DNA of 33,864 nt from Candidatus Limicola stercorigallinarum (lineage in GTDB: Bacteria; Actinomycetota; Coriobacteriia; Coriobacteriales; Coriobacteriaceae). How positions within the stretch are numbered: the first letter of the stretch is position 1; every line of letters begins with the position of its first letter. The DNA lies in NCBI GenBank assembly GCA_018711625.1, contig DVID01000031.1:1-33864 (forward strand). The letters are read 5' to 3'. Shown here one piece after another: positions 23,468 through 33,796 of this stretch. The notes below the pieces were generated by a model. That model was given only the letters and a program-made list of their open reading frames with translations. It was not told the DNA's origin and searched no databases. Position numbers and translations under genes: made by a program.

Positions 23468-25117
23468 CTACAGCACCACGTCCCCCTCGTAGATGCTCTT
23501 GCCGGTGATGTCATCCGTAATGGCAAAGTTGCTCTTGACCATGGTGTACCAGCCCAGCGTGGCGATGTGGTCGGGGTGGTCTTCGTACACATGAGCGCGG
23601 ATGATCTCGTCCGTCTCTTCGTAGGCAATCACGCTGCCATCAGGCACCAAGCCGTGGCGCCAAAGTTCCTGGTAGATGTAGTTTTGATAGTCAATATCGC
23701 CCGACGACCCCGCATCGCTTGCAGCCTGCCCGGCAGAGCCATCGGCCACGTTACCCGTAGCGCCCGCAGCGCCGGCAGCGCCCGTCCCCGCAGCATCCGC
23801 AGACCCTGCCTGCGCGCCGCCGCCATCCAGCACATTCACCGACACCAGGTGGTACCCAAACGCGCTCTCATCGTCACGCACAGCAAGCACGCGGTAGCGG
23901 TAGGCGGCAGAATCGGAAAGGCCGTCGGAATAATGCACCGTCACCTCGCATGAGACCATCTGACCAAATGACGCCCACGCCGAGCTCTCAATCGTGCGCA
24001 TAAATGGCCCCGAAGCAGCCATAACAATCCAGCCGGTACCGTCGCGCACCACCGCGTTGTCACCAATGTAGCTCAGGTCATCCGGGCACGAGCCATAGAA
24101 CGAGCGCAGAATCGTACGTACCGTATCCATGGGCACAAAGTACGAGCCTCCCATATCTGGAATCTCGTAGCTCAAGTTGTACGAGGTGTCCGTGCAGCTC
24201 AGGTTCTCGCGCTCAAAGAAAACCTCCGGGTACACGATGTCAAAGACAAGCGAGGTATCGAGCGTGGGGTTCGAACCCGGCGTCACCATAAGCTCGCCCG
24301 CTGGCGCAGAATCGGTAGCGAGAGGCGTCACCGCCACCGTATAAATGAGCGCCATGTCCTCGATGGCCGTTTTCGCGGCAGCGTCGTCAAACGCAGCACC
24401 CACAATGCTTGTACCGCCATCAAGCCGCACGTCGGTAAGGCCGGTGCAGCCCGAAAGGTCAACCTGGCCAATCTGGTTGCCCGTGCAGTGCAACAGATAG
24501 AGGTCGTCCGTGTCGGGCAGTTCAAGCTCACTTACCTGGCTGTTCTCGCATACCACCTGCTCCAAAGAGGTGTTATGCGAAAGATCGAGCTCCGCGATGG
24601 AGTTATTCGAACACACAAGCGTGGCCAGGTTCCCAAAGCAATCGATGCCCGTAAGGTCGGAGATGCCCAGGCCAGCCAGACCATCATCTACCCCCGGCGT
24701 GCCAAGCGCCGTCACGGCGTCGGCCTCCTCGCGCGAGAGGCTGCCATTGGCATCGGTGTCTACGTTCTCGGCCAGATAGGTGCGAAATGCCTCGTCGGGC
24801 ACGTCGTCATCAAGCACCAGAACAGCCTCACTAGACGCTCCCGCCGAGCCATCGTCCGCGGCGGGCGCAAAGGGGCCGATCTTCAAGAACCACATGCCGC
24901 CAACAGCAAGCACCAAAAGGAAGAAGAGCGAAGCGACATCGAACGAGGAGGCGCTCTCCCCTGCCTTCTTCTGAGGGGCGCTCGCGCCGCCCGCAGCCGA
25001 CGACCCGCCCACAGCCGGCGACCCGCCCGACCCCGTACGGCCCTCCAGCCGCGTTCCGCACGATTTGCAATACGTATCGCTGCTCGACACCCTAGTGCCG
25101 CATTTTGGACACTTCAT
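23468..25117 (-). CDS. Zinc-ribbon membrane protein with leucine-rich repeats
   Basis: The 549-residue product begins with a double-CxxC zinc ribbon (Cys3, Cys6, Cys17, Cys20), a Gly/Ser/Ala-rich linker, and one membrane helix (about 61-80). The large C-terminal part should be outside the cell. It has a DTDANGSLSREEA segment (residues 120-132) resembling the calcium-binding start of EF-hand/dockerin modules, then several leucine-rich repeats (about 150-230: LATLVCSNNSIAELDLSHNTSL and similar), a beta-rich middle, and a Gly/Ala-rich low-complexity spacer before the last 80 residues. Function is unknown; the form suggests a sensor or surface-binding protein. GGGGGTAGCC before ATG 25117 favours this start over 25129. 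Confidence 0.7.
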   Translation of the reverse strand: MKCPKCGTRVSSSDTYCKSCGTRLEGRTGSGGSPAVGGSSAAGGASAPQKKAGESASSFDVASLFFLLVLAVGGMWFLKIGPFAPAADDGSAGASSEAVLVLDDDVPDEAFRTYLAENVDTDANGSLSREEADAVTALGTPGVDDGLAGLGISDLTGIDCFGNLATLVCSNNSIAELDLSHNTSLEQVVCENSQVSELELPDTDDLYLLHCTGNQIGQVDLSGCTGLTDVRLDGGTSIVGAAFDDAAAKTAIEDMALIYTVAVTPLATDSAPAGELMVTPGSNPTLDTSLVFDIVYPEVFFERENLSCTDTSYNLSYEIPDMGGSYFVPMDTVRTILRSFYGSCPDDLSYIGDNAVVRDGTGWIVMAASGPFMRTIESSAWASFGQMVSCEVTVHYSDGLSDSAAYRYRVLAVRDDESAFGYHLVSVNVLDGGGAQAGSADAAGTGAAGAAGATGNVADGSAGQAASDAGSSGDIDYQNYIYQELWRHGLVPDGSVIAYEETDEIIRAHVYEDHPDHIATLGWYTMVKSNFAITDDITGKSIYEGDVVL

Positions 25118-25147
25118 GGCTACCCCCATCGACGGACGTGTACTTTA

Positions 25148-25183
25148 GTATAGCCCTCAGGTCACGCGCCGCACCTCCCTCGC
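25148..25183. repeat. 36-base direct repeat, copy 1
   Basis: This 36-base sequence, starting GTATAGCCCTCAGGTCACGC, recurs exactly at 25214-25249, giving a 66-base period. It lies between the divergent zinc-ribbon and M18 peptidase genes. It contains a TATAGC that could serve as a -10 box. It may be a promoter-region duplication. Confidence 0.85.
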
Positions 25184-25213
25184 ACGGCGGCACATCGGTC
25201 GTGCTTGAGCCGT

Positions 25214-25249
25214 GTATAGCCCTCAGGTCACGCGCCGCACCTCCCTCGC
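25214..25249. repeat. 36-base direct repeat, copy 2
   Basis: Identical to copy 1 over 36 bases and located 60 bases upstream of the M18 peptidase start codon. The sequences following the two copies differ immediately. Confidence 0.85.
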
Positions 25250-25309
25250 CCACACTATCGTGCTACCATGGCGGTTGACCTATCACCTAACCGAACAGGA
25301 GGCATCCCC

Positions 25310-26710
25310 ATGGAGCGTCCGAGCGCCTGGAAGGCATACGACGAGGCCGCTGTCGCCGAGCTTGAGCAGCTGTGCGGCGACTACCGCGCCTTTATCTCTG
25401 AGAACAAAACCGAGCGCGAGTGCGTTGTCTCAAGCGTGAAGCTTGCCGAGGCCGCTGGTTACACCAACCTCGACACCGCCATCGCCGAGGGCCGTGCCCT
25501 CAAGGCCGGCGACAAGGTGTACGCCGTCAGCCACAACAAGACCCTCATGCTCGTCAACCTGGGCGAGCAGCCGCTTGAGCAGGGCATGAACATCCTGGGC
25601 GCGCACATCGACAGCCCGCGCCTGGACCTCAAGCAGAACCCCCTCTACGAGGCGGGCGACATGGCCTACCTCGACACCCATTACTACGGCGGCGTGAAGG
25701 CCTACCACTGGGTTGCTACCCCGCTCGCGCTCCACGGTGTGGTGTGCAAGAAGGACGGCACCACGGTTGAGGTCCGCGTGGGCGAAGACGCCTCCGACCC
25801 TGTGTTCTGCATCTCCGACCTGCTCATCCATCTGGCGAGCGACCAGATGAAGAAGCCCGCCGCCGAGGCTGTTGATCACGAGAACCTCGATGTGATCGTG
25901 GCCGGCCGCCCCGTGGTGATTGAGGGCGACGACGATAAGGACGCCCCCAAGGAGCCCGTGAAGCAGATGTTCCTCGACATCCTGAGCGAGCGCTACGGCA
26001 TTGACGAGGAGGACTTCCTCTCCGCTGAGCTTGAGGTGGTCCCTGCGGGTGCCGCGCGTGAAATGGGCTTTGACCGCTCGATGATTCTGGGCTATGGCCA
26101 GGACGACCGCGTCTGCGCTTACACCTCGCTTGCCGCCCAGCTTGCGGTGGAGCATGTGGAGCGCACGGCCGTGACGCTCCTCGTGGACAAGGAGGAGATT
26201 GGCTCTGTGGGTGCCTCGGGCATGACGAGCCGTTTCTTTGAGAATACCATTGCCGAGATCATGGAGCTCGCGGGCGAGGGCGGCGCACTCAAGCTGCGCC
26301 GCGCGCTTGCTAACTCGCGCATGCTTTCGAGCGATGTTTCGGCTGGCTTCGATAACCTCTACGCCGACCGCTTTGAGAAGAAGAACGCCGCCATCATGGG
26401 CCATGGTCTGTGCTTCAACAAGTACACGGGCGCCCGCGGCAAGAGCGGCTCCAACGACGCCGACGCCGAGTACCTGGCACTGGTGCGCGACATCATGGAC
26501 GAGGCCGGCGTTGCGTTCCAGACCTGCGAGCTTGGCCGCATTGGCGCAGGTGGCGGCGGCACCATTGCCTACATCCTCGCCGAATACGGTATGGACGTGA
26601 TTGACTCCGGCGTAGCCGTGCTTTCCATGCACTCGCTGTGGGAGGTCACCAACAAGGCCGACGTCTACGAGGCGTACAAGGGCTACAAGGCCTTCATCGA
26701 GCGCGCCTAA
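25310..26710 (+). CDS. M18 family aminopeptidase (aspartyl aminopeptidase-like)
   Basis: The 466-residue protein fits the M18 metallo-aminopeptidase family, which removes N-terminal (often acidic) residues from peptides in large dodecameric complexes. Metal-site motifs are visible: GAHIDSPRLDLK (His99, Asp101), VDKEEIGSVGASGM (catalytic glutamates), LSSDVSAGFDNLY, and the C-terminal GVAVLSMHSLWEV histidine. No signal peptide is present. The frame opens at 25268, but AGGAGG lies 7 bases before the ATG at 25310, which is the natural start. It is a single-gene unit closed by a bidirectional terminator shared with the sugar operon. Codon use is strongly GC-biased, as for a well-expressed housekeeping gene. 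Confidence 0.93.
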   Translation: MERPSAWKAYDEAAVAELEQLCGDYRAFISENKTERECVVSSVKLAEAAGYTNLDTAIAEGRALKAGDKVYAVSHNKTLMLVNLGEQPLEQGMNILGAHIDSPRLDLKQNPLYEAGDMAYLDTHYYGGVKAYHWVATPLALHGVVCKKDGTTVEVRVGEDASDPVFCISDLLIHLASDQMKKPAAEAVDHENLDVIVAGRPVVIEGDDDKDAPKEPVKQMFLDILSERYGIDEEDFLSAELEVVPAGAAREMGFDRSMILGYGQDDRVCAYTSLAAQLAVEHVERTAVTLLVDKEEIGSVGASGMTSRFFENTIAEIMELAGEGGALKLRRALANSRMLSSDVSAGFDNLYADRFEKKNAAIMGHGLCFNKYTGARGKSGSNDADAEYLALVRDIMDEAGVAFQTCELGRIGAGGGGTIAYILAEYGMDVIDSGVAVLSMHSLWEVTNKADVYEAYKGYKAFIERA

Positions 26711-26738
26711 ACACGAAAGCATCATCCTCCGGCAAAAC

Positions 26739-26766
26739 CAGCGGGGCCCCAATCGGGGCCCCGCTG
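26739..26766. terminator. Bidirectional terminator between the M18 gene and the sugar operon
   Basis: Arms CAGCGGGGCCCC (26739-26750) and GGGGCCCCGCTG (26755-26766) form a perfect 12-base-pair stem with a 4-base loop. On the minus strand it runs into GGTTTTGCC. It serves the convergent M18 gene and the ATPase gene. Confidence 0.85.
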
Positions 26767-26888
26767 TTGCGTGGTGTGCGCACTTTCCTGCGTGACGGAG
26801 AAAGCGCGCGGGAGACACCGTGGTTCTGGATACGCCATCCTGGCCTCAGGGCGGGGCAGCCATACGCCGCCCCGCTATCAGCCTGCTA

Positions 26889-28073
<1,185 letters not shown>

Positions 28074-28078
28074 GGTAA

Positions 28079-29593
28079 TCAATCCCTTTCTTTTGCGGAG
28101 CCGCCCTGGGCGGGAAGACGTCGGTACAGTTCCAGTTGCCGATGCAAGCGTTGAGCCAGATCAGCGCTATCAAAGCCGGCGCGAGCCCGCCAGCACCAAT
28201 TGCCACCAAGCGTTGAGGGCGTGTTCATGCGTGCCTCGCTGCCCAAACCCAGCAGGTCTTGCATCTGCACCACCGCAAGATCGGCGGCGCTTGCCCAGAT
28301 GGCACGCATCATGCCCCATCCTTCGCCCTCGGCGGGGTCGAGGTGCAGATACTCCCGTGCCAGTGCCACGTCGCCCGCCGGGCCCGATGCGAGCCAGCCC
28401 AGAGCGGTGTCGTTATCGTGGGTGCCCACATAGGCAACGCTGTTCTTGGGGTAGGCGTAGGGCAGGTAGGCCTCGTCACCGCCGTCGCGACTGTCGAACG
28501 CAAACTGCAGCACTTTCATGCCAGGGAAGCCGCTTGCGGCGAGCATCTCGTGCACCGAAGGCGTGAGGAATCCCAGATCTTCCGCCACAATGTCGCAGGC
28601 ACCCAGGCGCTCACGCAGCAGCTCAAAGAAGCGGATGCCCGGCCCCTCGCGCCATCGGCCGCCTTCTGCCGTGCTGGCACCCGCGGGAATGGCATAGTAC
28701 GACTCAAATCCCCGGAAGTGATCGATGCGGATGATGTCAAACAGCCGCAGCTGGTACGCAATGCGCCCAAACCACCAGCTATACCCGTCGGCCGCCATAT
28801 AGTCCCACCTAAAGAGCGGGTTTCCCCACAGCTGGCCTGTGGCCGAGAAACCGTCGGGCGGACAACCCGCCACCTCGGTGGGCCGCAAGTTCTCGTCGAG
28901 CTGAAACTGCTCGGGGTGCGACCACGCGTCGGCGCTGTCCTCTGCCACATAGATGGGCAGGTCGCCCATGATCTTCACGCCCGCCTCGCGCGCATATACA
29001 TGCAGGCGCTCCCACTGCAGGAAAAAGAGGCACTGCACGCCTTTCCAGAAGCGGATGGTGTCGGCAGCGCTCGCGCGCACCGCATCAAGCGCGTCTGCCT
29101 TGCGCAGTCGCAGCTCGTCTGGCCACTCATGGAAGGCCCGACCGCCCTCAAGATCCTTGATGGTCATGAAGAGCGCGTAATCGTCAAGCCAAGACGCCTC
29201 GTCATCACAGAAGCGCGCAAACGCCTCGGCATGCTCGGCACAAAGCCGCTCGACGGCCCGTACAAGCACAGTGTAGCGGCTTGCATAAAGCGCGCCGTAA
29301 TCAACCTGCTCGGCGTTATCGCCCCAGAACAACCCCTCGTATTCCGTCGGTTCGAGCAGGCCCTCGGCCGCCAAATCGTCGAAATCAATAAGGTAGGGGT
29401 TTCCCGCGTAAGCAGAAAACGACTGGTAGGGTGAGTCTCCGTAGCTCGTGGGCCCAATGGGCAGCATCTGCCACACCGAGACACCCGAAGCCTTGAGGAA
29501 ATCAATGAAGGAGCGGGCAGCCGCACCCATGGTGCCCACGCCGTAGGGGCTGGGCAGCGAGGTGATGGGCATGAGGACTCCAGCCTCGCGCAT
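28079..29593 (-). CDS. malQ: 4-alpha-glucanotransferase (amylomaltase)
   Basis: The 504-residue protein is a GH77 amylomaltase, which transfers glucan units between maltodextrins and releases glucose in the cytosol. It starts with the typical MPITSLPSPYGVGTMG, then GDSPYQSFSAYAGNPYLID, and carries the catalytic residues Asp291 (IRIDHFRGFESYY, nucleophile), Glu338 (VAEDLGF, acid/base) and Asp393 (GTHDND). The frame is open up to a GTG at 29617 that overlaps the lacI stop, but GGAG is 7 bases before the ATG at 29593, and family members start at this point. Its place between a regulator and the ATPase of the sugar importer indicates the operon handles maltodextrins or similar alpha-glucans. Confidence 0.95.
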   Translation of the reverse strand: MREAGVLMPITSLPSPYGVGTMGAAARSFIDFLKASGVSVWQMLPIGPTSYGDSPYQSFSAYAGNPYLIDFDDLAAEGLLEPTEYEGLFWGDNAEQVDYGALYASRYTVLVRAVERLCAEHAEAFARFCDDEASWLDDYALFMTIKDLEGGRAFHEWPDELRLRKADALDAVRASAADTIRFWKGVQCLFFLQWERLHVYAREAGVKIMGDLPIYVAEDSADAWSHPEQFQLDENLRPTEVAGCPPDGFSATGQLWGNPLFRWDYMAADGYSWWFGRIAYQLRLFDIIRIDHFRGFESYYAIPAGASTAEGGRWREGPGIRFFELLRERLGACDIVAEDLGFLTPSVHEMLAASGFPGMKVLQFAFDSRDGGDEAYLPYAYPKNSVAYVGTHDNDTALGWLASGPAGDVALAREYLHLDPAEGEGWGMMRAIWASAADLAVVQMQDLLGLGSEARMNTPSTLGGNWCWRARAGFDSADLAQRLHRQLELYRRLPAQGGSAKERD

Positions 29594-29613
29594 AGCTTTG
29601 CTCCAATCTCTTC

Positions 29614-30633
29614 TCACGCGTGAACAGGCGGCCTGTCTACGCTCTCCCGACGATACAGCTTGAAGGGGACCACCTCGTGCATCGCCTCAAGCTCAGGATG
29701 CTCAACACGCTCCAGAAGCAGTTCCACACCGCGCCGCGCAAAGAGGTCGGCATCCTGCCGAATGGTGGTGAGGCGCGGTACGTTGAACTGGCCCGAGTCC
29801 ACACCGTCAAAGCCCGCCACTGACATGTCCCCCGGAACGGAGAGGCCCGCATCGGCGAGCGCCCGGATAACACCGAGGGCGATAACATCGCCCAGGGCAA
29901 AAATTGCCGTCACCCCACGCGAGCGCATGAGGAGGTGCACCGTTGCGTCGTAGCCCTCTGCCATCGAGAAGCGGCACGGCTCATAGTCGAGCTCCTCGTC
30001 GAAGTCGATGCCGCGCCGCCTAAGCTCTGCCAAGGCGCCCTCCAGGCGCAACGTGCCCACCTGGCTCACTCCGCGGTTGCCGCCTATGATGGCAATACGC
30101 GTATGACCCTGGTCTACCAGCTCGCCGATAATCGTCGCCGCAGCGTCGGCATCATCGGTAGTAAGGCTCGAAAGGTTCGCGAACCCAAGCCCCTGGGCCG
30201 AGTTGCTCACCAGGATGCTCGGCACCGTTATCTCGCCAAACCCCTCAGCAAAGTACGACGGGTTGCCGCCCAAAAAGATCAACCCCTTACGGCGCCGGAT
30301 GCGGCAATAGGCGGCAGCCCGCTGGACTTCGTTTTCGTCCTCGTCCATATAGACCACGTGAATCTCTTCGCCCATCTCAAGCAAAAGTGTCTGCATGCGC
30401 TCCAAGATGTCGGCAAACAGAAGGTTGTGTGCACCTTTTACAAAGGCGGCGATGGAGGTCTTGGTCTGCATCTTGAGATAACGGGCATTGCTGTTGGGCT
30501 CATAGCCACAGTCACGGATGACAGCAAGGATGCGCTCGCGTGCGCGGTCGCTCACATTGGGGTGCTCGTTCAACACCCGCGAGACAGTTCCCACGCTATA
30601 ACCCGATAGTGCTGCGATATCCCTGATGTCCAT
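29614..30633 (-). CDS. LacI family transcriptional regulator
   Basis: The 339-residue protein has the N-terminal LacI helix-turn-helix and hinge region (DIRDIAALSGYSVGTVSRVLNEHPNVSD, followed by GYEPNSNARYLKMQ) and a periplasmic-binding-like sugar-sensing domain with IGGNRGVSQVGTLRLEG and VAGFDGVDSGQFNVPRLTT. It lies inside the operon, 6 bases after the second permease gene and just ahead of malQ, so it should be made together with the transporter. It is the likely ligand of the paired operators at 33797-33827, giving autoregulated control by a maltodextrin-derived inducer; this is inference. The start is ATG at 30633 with AAGGGA upstream. Confidence 0.92.
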   Translation of the reverse strand: MDIRDIAALSGYSVGTVSRVLNEHPNVSDRARERILAVIRDCGYEPNSNARYLKMQTKTSIAAFVKGAHNLLFADILERMQTLLLEMGEEIHVVYMDEDENEVQRAAAYCRIRRRKGLIFLGGNPSYFAEGFGEITVPSILVSNSAQGLGFANLSSLTTDDADAAATIIGELVDQGHTRIAIIGGNRGVSQVGTLRLEGALAELRRRGIDFDEELDYEPCRFSMAEGYDATVHLLMRSRGVTAIFALGDVIALGVIRALADAGLSVPGDMSVAGFDGVDSGQFNVPRLTTIRQDADLFARRGVELLLERVEHPELEAMHEVVPFKLYRRESVDRPPVHA

Positions 30634-30639
30634 GGGTCG

Positions 30640-31476
30640 TTATCCCTTCACCGCTCCCGCAGCAACACCTTTGATGATGTACTTTTGGCATGCCAGGTAG
30701 AAGATGACCACAGGAATAACGGCCATGATGAGGGCAGCCATGATAGCGCCCATGTCCACGCGGCCGTACGAGCCTTTCATAAACTGAATCACGATGGAGA
30801 TGGTCTTGTACTCATTGGTGTCGAGCACCAAATAGGGCAGCAGGAAGTCGTTCCAGATCCACATGGCCTCAAGAATACCCACCGAGATATAGGTGGGCTT
30901 CATGATGGGAACCACCACCGAGAAGAAGGCGCGCAGCGGCGAGCAACCATCGATGAGGGCGGCCTCCTCAATCTCAACCGGGATGGTCTTCACAAAGCCG
31001 CAGAACATAAACACGGCAAGTCCCGCGCCAAAGCCCAGGTAGATGATGATAATGCCCCACGGGGTATCGAGCCCCAGGCGGTCGGCCACCAGCGAGAGCG
31101 TGAACATGACCATCTGGAACGGCACAACCATCGAGACGGCGCAGAGCAAATACATTCCCTTGGTGAAGCCATTGGTAACGCGCGTGATGAACCATGCGCA
31201 CATGGAGCAGCACAACAGGATTACAAAGACCGACCCCACGGTGATGAAAACGGTCCAGCCCACGGAGTCCAAGAAACCGTAGCGGTCGATAGCCGAGAGG
31301 TAGTTCTCAAGGCCAACAAACGTGTCGGCATCCGGCAACTCAAAGGGCAAGAGGCTAATGAACGTACGGCTCTTGAACGAATTGAAGAGCACCACAATAA
31401 CCGGCAGAATCCATGCAAAGCAGATGAGGGCAAGCAAGCCCGTACCGGCGCCGCGAATGAGCTTCTTCTTCCCCAT
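30640..31476 (-). CDS. Sugar ABC transporter permease, MalG-like
   Basis: The 278-residue membrane protein has about six hydrophobic helices and the EAA loop (EAALIDGCSPLRAFFSVVVPIMKP) by which MalG-type permeases dock to the ATPase. The short N-terminal helix followed by NSFKSR is typical of the second permease of CUT1 importers. Its ATG overlaps the last base of the preceding permease stop (TAATG at 31474-31478), so translation is coupled. The pair forms the membrane channel for the operon's sugar importer. Confidence 0.93.
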   Translation of the reverse strand: MGKKKLIRGAGTGLLALICFAWILPVIVVLFNSFKSRTFISLLPFELPDADTFVGLENYLSAIDRYGFLDSVGWTVFITVGSVFVILLCCSMCAWFITRVTNGFTKGMYLLCAVSMVVPFQMVMFTLSLVADRLGLDTPWGIIIIYLGFGAGLAVFMFCGFVKTIPVEIEEAALIDGCSPLRAFFSVVVPIMKPTYISVGILEAMWIWNDFLLPYLVLDTNEYKTISIVIQFMKGSYGRVDMGAIMAALIMAVIPVVIFYLACQKYIIKGVAAGAVKG

Positions 31477-32318
31477 TACTGTTGCACCTCCCGCGAGCGC
31501 GTGACCTTAAGCTGAATGAGGCCGATGGCCACAACAACAATGCAGAAGATAACTGCCTTCGCCTGGCCTACGCCTTCCCAGCCTGTGCGGCCATAGAACG
31601 TGTTGTAGATGTTGAGCGCCAAGAGCTCCGAGAGCTTCGACGGCTCGCCCGCGGTAAGCGAGAGGTTCTGGTCAAAGAGCTTGAAGCCGTTGGTGATGGA
31701 AAGAAACATGCAGATGGTGATCGAGGACATCATCATGGGAATGGTGACACCGGTGAGCTTCTGCCACCAGTTGGCACCATCAATCTCTGCTGCCTCGAGA
31801 ACATCGTCGGGAATGGACTGGAAGCCAGCGATGTAGATGATCATCATGTAGCCAATCTGCTGCCAGGCTACCAAAATCACCAATCCCGCAAAGCCATACC
31901 ACTCATTGAGGCCAATAGCCTGGTTCCACTGCTGCAGAATGCCGTTGAAAATCAGCTGCCAGATGTAGCCAAGCACAATGCCGCCGATAAGATTGGGCAT
32001 AAAGAACACCGTGCGGAAGAAGTTGGTACCGCGCAGGCGCTGGGTGAGCGCAAACGCCAAAAGAAACGCCACGACGTTGATCACCACGAGCGAGGCCACC
32101 GCAAAGAGTGCGGTGAACCAGAACGCATGCTGGAAGATGGTGTCCTCAAACGCGCGAATATAGTTGGTAAATCCTACGAACGTGGCATCGGTGACTGTGG
32201 TGAAGTCGCAAAGCGAGAGCCAAAGGCCCAGCGCGAACGGAACAATGAACCCGATGATGAACGCCAGAAGCGTGGGAACAATAAAGACCGGCCAGTAACG
32301 CTTGATCGCTTTCTCCAT
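31476..32318 (-). CDS. Sugar ABC transporter permease, MalF-like
   Basis: This 280-residue membrane protein has six predicted helices and the EAA loop (EAAEIDGANWWQKLTGVTIPMM), typical of the first permease of CUT1 sugar importers. It starts at ATG 32318 behind a strong AAAAAGGAGG. A hairpin-forming gap of 98 bases separates it from the binding-protein gene upstream. It lacks the extra periplasmic domain of the enterobacterial MalF and so has the usual Gram-positive form. Confidence 0.93.
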   Translation of the reverse strand: MEKAIKRYWPVFIVPTLLAFIIGFIVPFALGLWLSLCDFTTVTDATFVGFTNYIRAFEDTIFQHAFWFTALFAVASLVVINVVAFLLAFALTQRLRGTNFFRTVFFMPNLIGGIVLGYIWQLIFNGILQQWNQAIGLNEWYGFAGLVILVAWQQIGYMMIIYIAGFQSIPDDVLEAAEIDGANWWQKLTGVTIPMMMSSITICMFLSITNGFKLFDQNLSLTAGEPSKLSELLALNIYNTFYGRTGWEGVGQAKAVIFCIVVVAIGLIQLKVTRSREVQQ

Positions 32319-32342
32319 ACGACTACCTCCTTTTTATATGAG

Positions 32343-32377
32343 AGGCGGCGGGCAGGCATGCCGCCCACTCGCCGCCT
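32343..32377 (-). promoter_or_regulatory. Intercistronic stem-loop between binding-protein and permease genes
   Basis: Outer arms AGGCGGC (32343-32349) and GCCGCCT (32371-32377) enclose a second stem GGGC/GCCC (32350-32353 and 32363-32366). No uridine run follows. Such structures after binding-protein genes commonly protect the upstream mRNA and lower expression of the permeases; this role is inferred. Confidence 0.55.
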
Positions 32378-32416
32378 GGAGGAGAACGTGTTAAACGCGC
32401 AAGTCTGGTCGCGGCG

Positions 32417-33766
32417 TTACTTGGCGGCAGCCGCCTCGGAGGCCCAGCCGTCAACAAACGCGGTCACAACGGCGTCCCAGTTGGCATCGGTCTGATCAGC
32501 CGCATAGGTGGTCAGCGCGGATCCCACGCCGTTCTTCCACTCTTCGGAAGGCATGGTGGAGAAGCACCACTTAACAGGCGTCTTGTCGGCGTTGATCTCG
32601 TCGGCAAGCTTGTTCAGAACGTTCTCGGAAGGCTGGTTGTCCTTGAACGGAATCACGAAGCCCATGCCGGGGTCGCCGGAAGGCATAGCGCCGTCGGCGC
32701 CGCACATAGCCGTGGTGCCGGTATCGGACGTGACGCACCAGTTGATGAAGTCGAGCGTTGCCTTGATGTCGTCCTCGGAAGCGTTCTTGTTCACGCACCA
32801 ATAGTTCTCGGAACCGGTGCAGATGCCCTGCTGCTCCTCGCCGTCAGCGCCAATGTAGATGGGCAGGAGACCGAGGTTGTCGTCGCCCACCTCGGAGACG
32901 TTCGCGTACTCCCAGGTGCCGTTCTGATAGAACACGCACTGGCCGGTAACAAACTCAGCCGTGGCGTCGTCAGCGGTCTTGGTGGAAAGGAGGCCGGGGT
33001 CGCAGGTGGCGTTGTTGATGTAGAGGTCCCAAATCTGACGATACTGCGGCAGGTAGGTACCCTTGATGGCATCGGTGGTGTCAATGTCATCGGCCACATA
33101 CTCGTAGTAGATGGGCAGGTTGGCCAGGTGGGTCTTGAAGCGCCAGTCGGAGCTGGAGTCCATGCCGGCTGAACCAAAGGCGGAGAAGCCCAGCTCGTCC
33201 TTGCGAGCGGTGATATCCTCGGCGACCTTCTTCAGGCTCTCGAAATCCGTGATGTCCTCGGCGGTGTAGCCGGCATCCTCAAGCAGCTTCTTGTTGTAGA
33301 TGATGCCATAGGACTCAATAACGTACGCGATGCCCTTGACCTTGCCGTCGTCACCCTTGAGCGCGTAATCGTCCTTGGTGAGCTCACCCATGATGTCGGT
33401 GTCATCGAGGTCGTAGCAGTAGTCCTTCCACGAGGCCAGACCAACAGGTCCATTCACCTGGAAGAGCGTAGGCGCCTCGGATTTTGCCATCTCAGACTTG
33501 AGCGTGGTCTCGTACTGGCCGGAGGCAGCCGTCTTCACCGTAACCGGAACGCCCGTCTCCTCGGTATACAGCTCGGCGAGCTCCTGCCACTGCGCATCCT
33601 GCTCGGGCTTGAAGTTGAGGTAGTAAACCTGGCCCTTGGCCTCGTCGCCGCCGGTCGAAGAGCCGGCTCCGCCCGAGTTGCCGCCGCTGCATCCAGCCAA
33701 GCCAGCAACACCGGCCACCATAGTCGCTCCGAGTCCCGCGGTCACAAACTGGCGCCTATCCAACAT
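32417..33766 (-). CDS. Sugar-binding lipoprotein of ABC importer (MalE-like)
   Basis: The 449-residue protein is a family 1 extracellular solute-binding lipoprotein. The N-terminus MLDRRQFVTAGLGATMVAGV leads to the lipobox LAGC (Cys26), followed by a Gly/Ser linker. The twin arginine in DRRQFV suggests possible Tat export. The mature part shows the binding-protein pattern VYYLNFKPEQDAQWQELAELY and IAYVIESYGIIYNKKLLEDAG. It captures the sugar outside the membrane and passes it to the two permeases. It is the first gene of the operon, with AAGGAGGAG before ATG 33766 and two LacI-type operators upstream. The precise sugar is inferred from malQ only. Confidence 0.92.
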   Translation of the reverse strand: MLDRRQFVTAGLGATMVAGVAGLAGCSGGNSGGAGSSTGGDEAKGQVYYLNFKPEQDAQWQELAELYTEETGVPVTVKTAASGQYETTLKSEMAKSEAPTLFQVNGPVGLASWKDYCYDLDDTDIMGELTKDDYALKGDDGKVKGIAYVIESYGIIYNKKLLEDAGYTAEDITDFESLKKVAEDITARKDELGFSAFGSAGMDSSSDWRFKTHLANLPIYYEYVADDIDTTDAIKGTYLPQYRQIWDLYINNATCDPGLLSTKTADDATAEFVTGQCVFYQNGTWEYANVSEVGDDNLGLLPIYIGADGEEQQGICTGSENYWCVNKNASEDDIKATLDFINWCVTSDTGTTAMCGADGAMPSGDPGMGFVIPFKDNQPSENVLNKLADEINADKTPVKWCFSTMPSEEWKNGVGSALTTYAADQTDANWDAVVTAFVDGWASEAAAAK

Positions 33767-33796
33767 GGTACTCCTCCTTAATCGGAACCGTTGGAT

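Noticed and set aside
25430-26818. 462-codon minus-strand open frame opposite the M18 peptidase
   Set aside because: It is a shadow produced by GC-rich third positions in the true gene; no recognisable motif or ribosome binding site.
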